From positions 1-64,000 of the forward strand of contig JAPLDJ010000009.1 of NCBI GenBank assembly GCA_026391805.1: a stretch of DNA of 64,000 nucleotides, in the 5' to 3' direction. The stretch's first letter is position 1. Each line of letters starts with the position of its first letter. A program made the position numbers and the translations under genes. Below, piece after piece: positions 44,601 to 52,569 of the stretch. The DNA comes from Bacteroidota bacterium. GTDB lineage: Bacteria; Bacteroidota; Bacteroidia; Bacteroidales; FEN-979. The notes beneath the pieces were generated by a model. That model saw only the letters and a list, made by a program, of their open reading frames with translations, made no database searches and was not told the DNA's origin.

Positions 44601-46631
44601 ATGGAAAAGCATCCCGTCCGGCATCACCTGCTTCTTCAAGGTAGTACTCCGTATCGAAACCGTGATCCCGTCGCTGCCTGACTTGTTGAAATAATCCACC
44701 CGGATGGAATGAAATCCCTTCTTTAATGCCACTACTGCTTCTACTTCCACAGCGCCATGAAGTCCGTCATTGTCGACCAGCTTTTTGCCGTCGATCCAGA
44801 GGGTGCTGCCATCGTCGGATTCAGTATAAAACGCATACATGCCGGTGGCCGGAATGTTGACAAATCCGCCGAAGCTGAATCCATAGAATTCCTTTGCTGT
44901 GGCCGGGTTCAGGATGATGTTCGGCAAAACTCCCTCCTTGTGTGGTTTCATACCGCTAAATTCAGGAATACTGTCCCAGTTCCCTTCATAATAAGCATAG
45001 GATAATCCCGGAGCCTGGTTATTAACCTTGACAGCAGGTGCAGCATCGACATTGCGGATGATCGCTGAATTCATTCCTGAAACAGGTTTTCCGTCGCGGA
45101 AGCACCTTGCATTGATCTGTAAGGCTTTACGGATATAAAACGGGACTTTGTAGACAGGTGAACTGAGATCGCAATCTTTTCCGTCGAGGGTATAACGGAT
45201 CTCCACATTCTCACGGTCGGTTTGCAGTTTAATTTTCAGGGAATCGACAAACGCATTAAAGTCGGAGACGATCCGCGGAGGTTCAGTCAGGTCCAGCTTC
45301 CCTTTCAGGTCAATAACCACGACCGGGTGAAGGCTGTCCGACGGCTGGACGGGCAGGGCGATGATCAAAGCATCTTCGAAACGGGTGACCTTCAATGGCG
45401 ACTGGCCAACATCTGAAAGCATAAAGGCTTTGGCCGGTTCGTTCAGGATGCCGGGCAGGATCAGGTTCGAGGTCTCCGGCCAGTTGAATACATGCAGGTA
45501 AAGCCGCACTCCGCCGGGTATTTCCTTCCGTGTGCACCGGCCCCAGTCGAGCGACCGGAACGGACTTGCCTTTGTCCCCCAAACCGACTCCCCGTTCACC
45601 TTCATCCATCCACCGATGGTGTTCAGGCGTTCAATGCTTTCATCCGGGAATACGCCTTCGCTCGTTGGTCCTACGTTAAGCAGGTAGTTGCCGCCTTTTG
45701 ATGCGATATCAGCCAGCATCCTGACCATTTCATTGGCTGATTTGAAATTTTTATCATTCTTATTGTATCCCCAGTGATCGTTCATGGTCATGCAGGTTTC
45801 CCAGTCCACGCCCGTAAGACCTGTGGCCGGGATCTGCTGTTCGGGTGTTCCGAAGTCGCCCCCGAAAGCACCTTCCTTTGTGAGGCCTTCCATATCCATC
45901 CTTCCCGCTCCCACCCTGTTATTGATAATGATATTCGGCTGAAGGCTGCGGCAATAAGAATAGATCTCTTTCCCGAATTTTTCATTCCAGGTATTCTCCC
46001 ACTCCCCGTCGAACCACAAAACACCTATATCGCCATAGTTTGTCAGCAGTTCCTTCAGTTCCGCCTTCATATAAAAGACATACTTGCGGAATTCGGCTCC
46101 GGTCACAGGACGGAACTTCTCCCAGGACCTGCGCGGAAGGTAATCAGGATGGTGCCAGTCCATGATGGAATAATAAAAACAGAATTTTAGGCCGTACTTC
46201 CTGCAGGCTGCTGCAAGGTCTTTCATCGGGTCATGATGAAAAGGTGTATTTATAATGTTGAAATCGGTCTGATCCGTTCCGAACATACAGAAGCCGTCGT
46301 GATGCTTGGAGGTGATCACGATGTATTTCATCCCGGCATCCCGGGCCATCCTTACCCAATCATCGGCATCAAACTTCACCGGGTTGAATTTTTCCCGGAA
46401 ATGATCATATACATCGATGGGGATCTCGGCCGAATTGCGGATCCATTCGCCATAGCCGGTTTTCCCGTTCCATTCGCCGGCCGGAACGGCATAAAGTCCC
46501 CAGTGGATGAACATCCCGAAGCGGGCTTCCCGCCACCATTGCATACGGTCGCCGGAGGCAGAGGTTGAATTCTGGGATAGCACAGTCGTTGAAAACAGGG
46601 TAATCAAAAGGAAAGAGTAAATCTTTTTCAT
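44586..46631 (-). CDS. GH29 alpha-L-fucosidase with PA14 domain
   Basis: A 681-residue exported enzyme. Signal peptide: KKIYSFLLITLFSTTVLS. The GH29 domain (about 25-360) begins WWREARFGMFIHWGLYAVP, has ITSKHHDGFCMF, and the nucleophile Asp lies in GVLWFDGEWENTW. Residues about 455-540 resemble a chitobiase-C-like domain (VEIRYTLDG, YIRKALQINARCF), and about 545-678 a PA14 domain (GFVNIPATGMYAFYTESDDG, GFHSIRVDYFN). Released L-fucose could enter through FucP and feed Fkp, encoded some 33 kb away. Confidence 0.93.
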   Translation of the reverse strand: MKKIYSFLLITLFSTTVLSQNSTSASGDRMQWWREARFGMFIHWGLYAVPAGEWNGKTGYGEWIRNSAEIPIDVYDHFREKFNPVKFDADDWVRMARDAGMKYIVITSKHHDGFCMFGTDQTDFNIINTPFHHDPMKDLAAACRKYGLKFCFYYSIMDWHHPDYLPRRSWEKFRPVTGAEFRKYVFYMKAELKELLTNYGDIGVLWFDGEWENTWNEKFGKEIYSYCRSLQPNIIINNRVGAGRMDMEGLTKEGAFGGDFGTPEQQIPATGLTGVDWETCMTMNDHWGYNKNDKNFKSANEMVRMLADIASKGGNYLLNVGPTSEGVFPDESIERLNTIGGWMKVNGESVWGTKASPFRSLDWGRCTRKEIPGGVRLYLHVFNWPETSNLILPGILNEPAKAFMLSDVGQSPLKVTRFEDALIIALPVQPSDSLHPVVVIDLKGKLDLTEPPRIVSDFNAFVDSLKIKLQTDRENVEIRYTLDGKDCDLSSPVYKVPFYIRKALQINARCFRDGKPVSGMNSAIIRNVDAAPAVKVNNQAPGLSYAYYEGNWDSIPEFSGMKPHKEGVLPNIILNPATAKEFYGFSFGGFVNIPATGMYAFYTESDDGSTLWIDGKKLVDNDGLHGAVEVEAVVALKKGFHSIRVDYFNKSGSDGITVSIRSTTLKKQVMPDGMLFHEVAK

Positions 46632-46710
46632 TATTTGGATGTTTGTTTTACAATATTTTCTTTTGAAACGGTTCGTTGAAAAAATCCTCCGTCGATGACA
46701 AAACTAATAA

Positions 46711-46783
46711 TTAACCACAATAGGCACAATAGATCACATTAGAATTCTATTGTGGCCTATTGTGTCTATTGTTGTAAAAAAAG
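46711..46783. repeat. Inverted word repeat, CACAATAG / CTATTGTG type
   Basis: Left arm CACAATAGGCACAATAGATC, right arm CTATTGTGGCCTATTGTG and TCTATTGTTG, centred on GAATTC. The same words occur at 20140-20170, 22506-22535 and 56127-56202. Confidence 0.85.
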
Positions 46784-46830
46784 AAAGAACGTCTAACAAT
46801 TATAAAGGAGAAACTTTCTGAACTCTTATT

Positions 46831-48021
46831 TTACCTGATCAGCATTACTGTCCCCTTGTTCGTGACCTTTACTTTTTTGCTGTCAAGGTAAAAGATTTCC
46901 CAGACATAAATACCGGCCGGACAATAATTCCCCTTATCCCTTCCATCCCAGCCTTCGGTGATATCGGTCGTGTTGAAGATCATCTGTCCCCAGCGGTTGT
47001 AAATATGGAAATTGTATTGAGTGATGTTTTCAGGCGGTGTTCCAAGGATCCTGAACACATCATTCTTACCGTCGCCATTCGGAGTAAAGGCATTGGGAAT
47101 GGGCGGGCTGACAAAGATCAGAACGGAATCCTTCAGGACCAGCCCGGAACAGAGGTCGAAATAGACATAATACCATGTGGTCTGATTCGGAGCGACCGTG
47201 ACCGTTTGGTCGGTTGAGATCTGCTCTGAACCTTCGTACCAGCGGTAGGCAACTTTGTTGGCCGGGATAAGGTTCTGAAGGTGAAACGGTATCGGCGCAA
47301 TCTGGAAACTGTCGACAGAAATGGGTGTATAAAGCCAACCCTCCTGGTGGGCTGTCCAGGAGGTGTTGTTCCTTCCCGGCACTGCAAAACCGACCGTTCC
47401 GTCACTGTTCTGAAGGCCAAGCGTGGCCCTGTTATTGAACCAGTTTGAGCATGATTCCTTCGCCAGTATCTGGTTCTCGATCGTATTGGTACCCTCATGG
47501 AGGATGATCTGGAAGGTTGTGACAGAATCACCGCATGCCGACGGAGGATTGGAATACATCGGAACCTGGCACCACATGACGGTCAGGATGCGGTTTGCTG
47601 TATCCCCTGTTGTTAGGTAGAAAACGTAGGTATCGCTTATCCTTGGGAACAAGTCAACCCAGGGCCCCATGATGACATTTTTCGGGTAGGTGGGGTCAGT
47701 GGTCGGTACTGCTTTCGGATTCCGGATACCAACCGAATTGGGATTGTAGGTAAAACTGATCCAGCCGTTGGAGCCGATGTAAAATTCCGTAAACATATTC
47801 CCGAAGAACCTGAAGGTAAAACCGATCGGGAAAGGCCCCTCCACATCATCATCGCCGATGGTCACAGGAATTCCAAGTTCACCGTAGGTGGCGGTTAATG
47901 TAACCGGTACACCGGGGTTGATGGTGTCGTTCGGGCCGGCATCCAGTTGCGCTCTCGCGGAAAATGGATAATAGAGGATGGAGGATAGAAAGAGGAGTTT
48001 TATGAGATTTAGTCGGTTCAT
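46831..48021 (-). CDS. T9SS cargo protein with type B sorting domain
   Basis: A 396-residue exported protein. Signal peptide: LIKLLFLSSILYYPFSARAQ. The middle part holds a beta-rich domain with PFPIGFTFRFFGNMFTEFY and IGSNGWISFTYNP, common in Bacteroidota surface proteins, and aromatic strands up to about 300. The C-terminal 90 residues are the gliding-motility-associated type B sorting domain: PNAFTPNGDGKNDVFRI, YNRWGQMIF, WDGRDKGNYCPAGIYVW. It should be exported by T9SS. The cell-surface role is unknown. Confidence 0.88.
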   Translation of the reverse strand: MNRLNLIKLLFLSSILYYPFSARAQLDAGPNDTINPGVPVTLTATYGELGIPVTIGDDDVEGPFPIGFTFRFFGNMFTEFYIGSNGWISFTYNPNSVGIRNPKAVPTTDPTYPKNVIMGPWVDLFPRISDTYVFYLTTGDTANRILTVMWCQVPMYSNPPSACGDSVTTFQIILHEGTNTIENQILAKESCSNWFNNRATLGLQNSDGTVGFAVPGRNNTSWTAHQEGWLYTPISVDSFQIAPIPFHLQNLIPANKVAYRWYEGSEQISTDQTVTVAPNQTTWYYVYFDLCSGLVLKDSVLIFVSPPIPNAFTPNGDGKNDVFRILGTPPENITQYNFHIYNRWGQMIFNTTDITEGWDGRDKGNYCPAGIYVWEIFYLDSKKVKVTNKGTVMLIR

Positions 48022-48048
48022 GCCAGGTTTTGTGCTTAATCTAAGGAG

Positions 48049-48150
48049 ATGCTGGATGCTGGATGCTGGATGTGGTTTTTTGGTTCACATGGTACAGTGG
48101 TGCAAAAACTCTTTTCACTTTTCACTTTTCACTCTTCACTCTTCACTTTA
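48049..48150. repeat. GATGCTG and TTCACTT word repeat
   Basis: Three to four GATGCTG words in tandem (seven-base period), then TGGTACAGTGGTGCA and five TTCACTT/TTCACTC words. Between the T9SS cargo gene and glyA. Confidence 0.75.
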
Positions 48151-48190
48151 AATTCAACACAAATATGCTGATTTTATTTCAAATAAATCT

Positions 48191-48198
48191 TACTTTTG
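48191..48198 (+). promoter_or_regulatory. Candidate -7 box of glyA
   Basis: TACTTTTG, an exact TAnnTTTG match, 58 bases before the glyA ATG. No TTTG at the -33 position. Confidence 0.4.
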
Positions 48199-48256
48199 TA
48201 GGGAGAATCGCAAGTTTTCTTCCATTATACCCGAATTTCTTTAATTCCACTATTTT

Positions 48257-49537
48257 ATGAAAAAAGATTCACAAATATTCAGCATCATTAAGAAGGAGTT
48301 GCACCGCCAGACGAGCGGGATTGAACTGATCGCCTCCGAAAATTTTGTCAGCGACCAGGTATTGAAGGCCATGGGTTCCTGTCTGACCAATAAATATGCA
48401 GAAGGATACCCGGGCAGAAGGTATTACGGAGGCTGCCAGTTCGTGGATGTATCGGAGCAGCTGGCGATCGACCGTGCAAAGGCGCTGTTCAACGCCGAAT
48501 GGGCCAATGTGCAGCCGCATTCCGGCGCCCAGGCCAACATGGCGGTATTGATGACCGTTTTAAAACCCGGCGACACCTTTATGGGTCTCGACCTCTCTCA
48601 CGGAGGCCATCTGTCGCACGGATCACCTGTCAATTCTTCAGGAATATTTTACAAACCGGTAGGATACCAGGTTGAAGAAGCCACCGGTGTGATCAACTAC
48701 GACAAAATGGAAGAGCTCGCGCTTCAGGTCAGGCCAAAACTGATCATCGCAGGCGCTTCCGCCTATTCGCGCGACTGGGATTACAAGCGCATGCGTGCAA
48801 TTGCGGATAAGATCGGAGCCATCCTGATGGCTGATATCGCACACCCGGCCGGACTCATCGCAAGGGGACTGCTGAATGATCCTATTCCGTATTGCCACGT
48901 CGTCACCACGACCACACACAAGACCCTGCGCGGACCGCGCGGCGGGATGATCCTTATGGGCAAGGACTTCGAGAACCCGTGGGGACTGAAAACCCCGAAG
49001 GGAGAGACAAAGATGTTTTCTGCATTGCTTGATTCGGCCGTATTCCCTGGCATCCAGGGCGGACCGCTGGAACATGTGATCGCTTCAAAGGCCGTTTCCT
49101 TCTTCGAAGCTTTATCCGACGAGTACATGGATTATGTCCTCCAGGTGAAGAAAAACGCAGCCGTGATGGCAAAAGCATTTGTCGACAAAGGATATCATGT
49201 CATCTCCGGCGGCACCGACAACCATCTCATGCTGATCGACCTGCGGAAAAAATTCCCGGCCATTACCGGAAAACAGGTTGAAAATACACTGGTGAAAGCA
49301 GACATCACGGTCAACAAGAACATGGTACCGTTCGACAGCCGTTCGCCGTTCCAGACCTCCGGTCTCCGCGTCGGAACGCCGGCCATCACCACCCGCGGAC
49401 TGAAAGAGGAACACATGCCGGCGATCGTTGACCTGATCGATGCGGTGATCAGCGATATCGAAAATGAAGAAAAGATCGCAATGGTTGGGAAACAGGTCAA
49501 TGAAATGATGAAGGATTTCCCGCTGTTTGCTTATTAA
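48257..49537 (+). CDS. glyA: Serine hydroxymethyltransferase
   Basis: A 426-residue PLP enzyme that converts serine and tetrahydrofolate to glycine and methylene-tetrahydrofolate. The family start is [31 protein letters not shown] and the cofactor Lys in [14 protein letters not shown] are plain. It supplies one-carbon units. A monocistronic gene by spacing. Confidence 0.96.
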   Translation: MKKDSQIFSIIKKELHRQTSGIELIASENFVSDQVLKAMGSCLTNKYAEGYPGRRYYGGCQFVDVSEQLAIDRAKALFNAEWANVQPHSGAQANMAVLMTVLKPGDTFMGLDLSHGGHLSHGSPVNSSGIFYKPVGYQVEEATGVINYDKMEELALQVRPKLIIAGASAYSRDWDYKRMRAIADKIGAILMADIAHPAGLIARGLLNDPIPYCHVVTTTTHKTLRGPRGGMILMGKDFENPWGLKTPKGETKMFSALLDSAVFPGIQGGPLEHVIASKAVSFFEALSDEYMDYVLQVKKNAAVMAKAFVDKGYHVISGGTDNHLMLIDLRKKFPAITGKQVENTLVKADITVNKNMVPFDSRSPFQTSGLRVGTPAITTRGLKEEHMPAIVDLIDAVISDIENEEKIAMVGKQVNEMMKDFPLFAY

Positions 49538-49568
49538 GCCATATAACTGACGAAAGAGAACTATTGAG

Positions 49569-49676
49569 AAACCCTTCTTTTTGCGCCTTTGTGTGTACTT
49601 TGAGCCCTTTGTGGTTACGTCTTTAAAAAATTAACCACTAAGGCGACAAAGGAATTCACAAAGGCGAAGAAGAAAA
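49569..49676. repeat. Inverted word repeat, CTTTGTG type
   Basis: Left arm CGCCTTTGTGTGTACTTTG with CCCTTTGTGGTTACG, right arm TTAACCACTAAGGCGACAAAG with CACAAAGGCG, around TTTAAAAAA. Imperfect inverted arms of about 40 bases, between glyA and sixA. Confidence 0.82.
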
Positions 49677-49707
49677 TTGTAACCAATTCCAACAAGGCTT
49701 TGATCCG

Positions 49708-50202
49708 ATGAAAAGACTTTACCTGGTGCGGCATGCAAAATCTTCCCGCGAAGAGCCGGGGATGCAGGACATTGACCGTCCCCTGCTCGAGAAGGGAATC
49801 CAGCGGACGCAGAAGGTGATCCGGTTCCTGAAGGAACGGAAGGTGAAAATCGACCTGATCATCTCCAGTCCTGCTGAACGTGCATTCCAGACTGCAATTC
49901 TCGTTGCCAAAGGAATGGACTACCCTGAAAATGAGATCCGGCTGGAACGGAAGATCTATGACGGCTACTACGACCGCATCCTCGACCTGATCTATTCGAT
50001 CCCCAACCATGTCGATTCACTGATGATCTTCGGGCACAACCCGACCATCACACTTCTTTCAAACCTTTTCCTGAATCCCGGCATTGAGCCGTTGCCGACC
50101 ACCGGCACCGTTTGCATCTCCTTCGATACCGATAAATGGGAGAAGATCCCCTCCGTTGAGCCGGTGAAAGAATTCGTTGTTATTCCCAAGCAACTCCGCT
50201 AA
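49708..50202 (+). CDS. SixA-type histidine phosphatase
   Basis: A 164-residue branch-1 histidine phosphatase. The catalytic RHG motif reads LVRHAKSS, as in SixA, and the second His is in FGHNPTI. SixA dephosphorylates His-phosphate domains in E. coli; the substrate here is unknown. It stands two bases before ppk1, a link that suggests phosphate or polyphosphate metabolism. Confidence 0.9.
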   Translation: MKRLYLVRHAKSSREEPGMQDIDRPLLEKGIQRTQKVIRFLKERKVKIDLIISSPAERAFQTAILVAKGMDYPENEIRLERKIYDGYYDRILDLIYSIPNHVDSLMIFGHNPTITLLSNLFLNPGIEPLPTTGTVCISFDTDKWEKIPSVEPVKEFVVIPKQLR

Positions 50203-50204
50203 CC

Positions 50205-52265
50205 ATGGGAAAACCGGGAAAAACACCACAGGTAAATCGCGAAACCAGCTGGCTGCATTTCAATGGCAGGGTTTTGCAGGAAGCTGCCGACCCGCGGAAT
50301 CCGCTGATCGAGCGGCTGAAATTCCTGGGTATTTTTTCGAACAACCGGGATGAGTTCTTCCGGGTGCGGGTGGCTACACTGACACGCATGCTTAAGGTTA
50401 GCCGCATCCATTATGATGTGGATCTAAATCCCAAACAAACGCTCACGGAAATCAACAACATTGTCGTTTCGCAGGAAAAGGATTTCATCCGCATCTACGA
50501 TGAGATCCTGAAGGAACTAAGAAACAAGGAGATCTTCATTATCAATGAAACGGAACTGACACCCGGACAGGGAGCCCTTGTGAGAAAATATTTCCAGGAA
50601 CAGGTTCGGGTTTTTCTTTTTCCCATGATGATCAGCAGCCTGAAAGACATGTCATCACTGAGGGATAAGTCGATCTACCTTGCAGTAACGCTGAAAAAGT
50701 CAGCAGCCGCTGCTGAGGATTACGCCCTGATCGAGCTGCCGACGAAGATGCTGTCGCGTTTCCTGATCCTGCCGCAAAAAGGAGATAAAAAATTCATCAT
50801 CCTGCTGGATGATATCATCCGCTATTGCCTGTCGGATATCTTCTCAGTTTTCGGTTATTCCATTTTCAGCGCCCACACGGTGAAATTCACCCGGGATGCC
50901 GAGCTGGACATTGATACCGATGTTTCCAAAAGCTTCCTCGAGATCATGTCAGACAGCCTGAAACAGCGGAAACGCGGGAACCCGGTCCGGTTCGTCTATG
51001 ACAATTCCATCCCGGAAAGCCTTTTAAAAACAATCTTAAAACGCCTCGACATCCGCAAGGATGATCCCATCCGCGGCGGCGGCCGGTACCATAATTTCAA
51101 GGACTTCATGAACTTCCCCGACCTCGGCTCCGAAACCCTTGAAAATGCCCCGCTGATGCCACTCCTGCACAAAGACCTTCCGCTGAATTCAAGCATCCTG
51201 GCTGCCATCCGGAAGAAAGACATCATGCTTCATTACCCTTACCAGTCTTTCCAATACATCATCGACCTGCTGCGGGAAGCATCCATCGACCCGAAAGTAC
51301 GTTCCATCAAGATGACGATCTATCGTGCTGCAAAAAACTCCAGCGTGATCAATGCCCTGATCAATGCGGCGCGGAACGGAAAATTTGTAACCGTTTTTAT
51401 GGAACTGCAGGCACGGTTCAACGAAGAGGAGAACATCAATTACACCCGCCAGCTCCATGAGGAAGGCGTGAAGGTCATCCAGGGAATCCCGGGGTTTAAG
51501 GTTCACAGCAAGCTTATTCTTATCCGAAGAAAAGAGAACAACAAGGATTTCTTTTATGCGAACATCGGGACAGGAAATTTTAACGAAGATACCGCCCGGG
51601 TTTATGCCGATGAAAGCCTCCTGACGGCCAACGAAAAGATCACCACCGACGTGGCGAAAGCCTTTCACCAGATGGAAGCGAACTACCGTCCGCTGAAATA
51701 CAAAACGATGATTGTGGCCCCGTTCATCATGCGAAATCATTTTATGAACCTGATCTCGGGAGAGATCCGCAATGCAAAGCAGGGAAAAGAAGCCTGGGCG
51801 ATCATCAAGCTGAACAACCTGTTGGATGAAACGATCATCAAAAAACTATACAAGGCCAGCAATGCCGGGGTGAAGATAAAGCTGATCATCCGCGGCATCT
51901 GCGTGCTGATGCCCGGACAACACGGCCTGAGCGAAAACATCGAGGCCATCAGCATCGTCGACCGCTTCCTTGAACATTCAAGGATCATGGTTTTCGCCAA
52001 CGGAGGCGATCCGCAGTACTACATCACCTCGGCCGACTGGATGGTACGCAACTTTGATCACCGCATCGAGGTTGCATGTCCGATCTATGATAAAGAGATC
52101 CAGCAGGAGCTGAAGGATATTCTCAACATCCAGATGAGTGATAATGTGAAGGCAAGGATCATCGGCCCGGGCGAAGCAAACCGGTATAGGAAGAGAGGCA
52201 GTAAGGAGGTGAGGTCGCAGATCGACATCTACAATTATCTCAAAAATAAATTGACAAGTGTTTAA
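50205..52265 (+). CDS. ppk1: Polyphosphate kinase 1
   Basis: A 686-residue enzyme that builds polyphosphate from ATP. It has the N-terminal domain (SWLHFNGRVLQEAADP), the RVATLTRM region, the first phospholipase-D-like domain with the autophosphorylated His in GFKVHSKLILIRR, and the second with NFDHRIEVACPIYD. Translation is likely coupled to sixA. No exopolyphosphatase gene lies nearby. Confidence 0.96.
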   Translation: MGKPGKTPQVNRETSWLHFNGRVLQEAADPRNPLIERLKFLGIFSNNRDEFFRVRVATLTRMLKVSRIHYDVDLNPKQTLTEINNIVVSQEKDFIRIYDEILKELRNKEIFIINETELTPGQGALVRKYFQEQVRVFLFPMMISSLKDMSSLRDKSIYLAVTLKKSAAAAEDYALIELPTKMLSRFLILPQKGDKKFIILLDDIIRYCLSDIFSVFGYSIFSAHTVKFTRDAELDIDTDVSKSFLEIMSDSLKQRKRGNPVRFVYDNSIPESLLKTILKRLDIRKDDPIRGGGRYHNFKDFMNFPDLGSETLENAPLMPLLHKDLPLNSSILAAIRKKDIMLHYPYQSFQYIIDLLREASIDPKVRSIKMTIYRAAKNSSVINALINAARNGKFVTVFMELQARFNEEENINYTRQLHEEGVKVIQGIPGFKVHSKLILIRRKENNKDFFYANIGTGNFNEDTARVYADESLLTANEKITTDVAKAFHQMEANYRPLKYKTMIVAPFIMRNHFMNLISGEIRNAKQGKEAWAIIKLNNLLDETIIKKLYKASNAGVKIKLIIRGICVLMPGQHGLSENIEAISIVDRFLEHSRIMVFANGGDPQYYITSADWMVRNFDHRIEVACPIYDKEIQQELKDILNIQMSDNVKARIIGPGEANRYRKRGSKEVRSQIDIYNYLKNKLTSV

Positions 52266-52569
52266 GCAAATCTTCAAAATCCTGGTAAATAAATATACCA
52301 TTACGATTGCGGCTTTTGCCGTGTGGATGGTGTTTTTCGACAGTAACAGCGTCATCAACCGGATGAAGCATAAGGAGAAGCTGAATACACTGAAACAGGA
52401 GAAGAAGTTCTACCTCGATGAGATCAGGCATGACTCCGTTCTGTCGCAGAAGCTGCTCTCCGATTCAAACGAGATTGAGAAATTCGCCCGTGAACATTAC
52501 CTGATGAAGAAGGATAAGGAAGATGTTTTTCTTATCCTTGACACCACTACTGAGGATCGACATCAATGA
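52258..52569 (+). CDS. FtsB/DivIC-like septum initiator protein
   Basis: A 103-residue protein with one transmembrane segment (ITIAAFAVWMVFFDS) and a coiled coil (EKLNTLKQEKKFYLDEI), ending in a FAREHYLMKKDKEDVFLI motif typical of the FtsB/DivIC family of division proteins. The start is GTG, overlapping the ppk1 end by eight bases. Its 3' end overlaps that of priA by 23 bases on the other strand. Confidence 0.88.
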   Translation: MFKQIFKILVNKYTITIAAFAVWMVFFDSNSVINRMKHKEKLNTLKQEKKFYLDEIRHDSVLSQKLLSDSNEIEKFAREHYLMKKDKEDVFLILDTTTEDRHQ

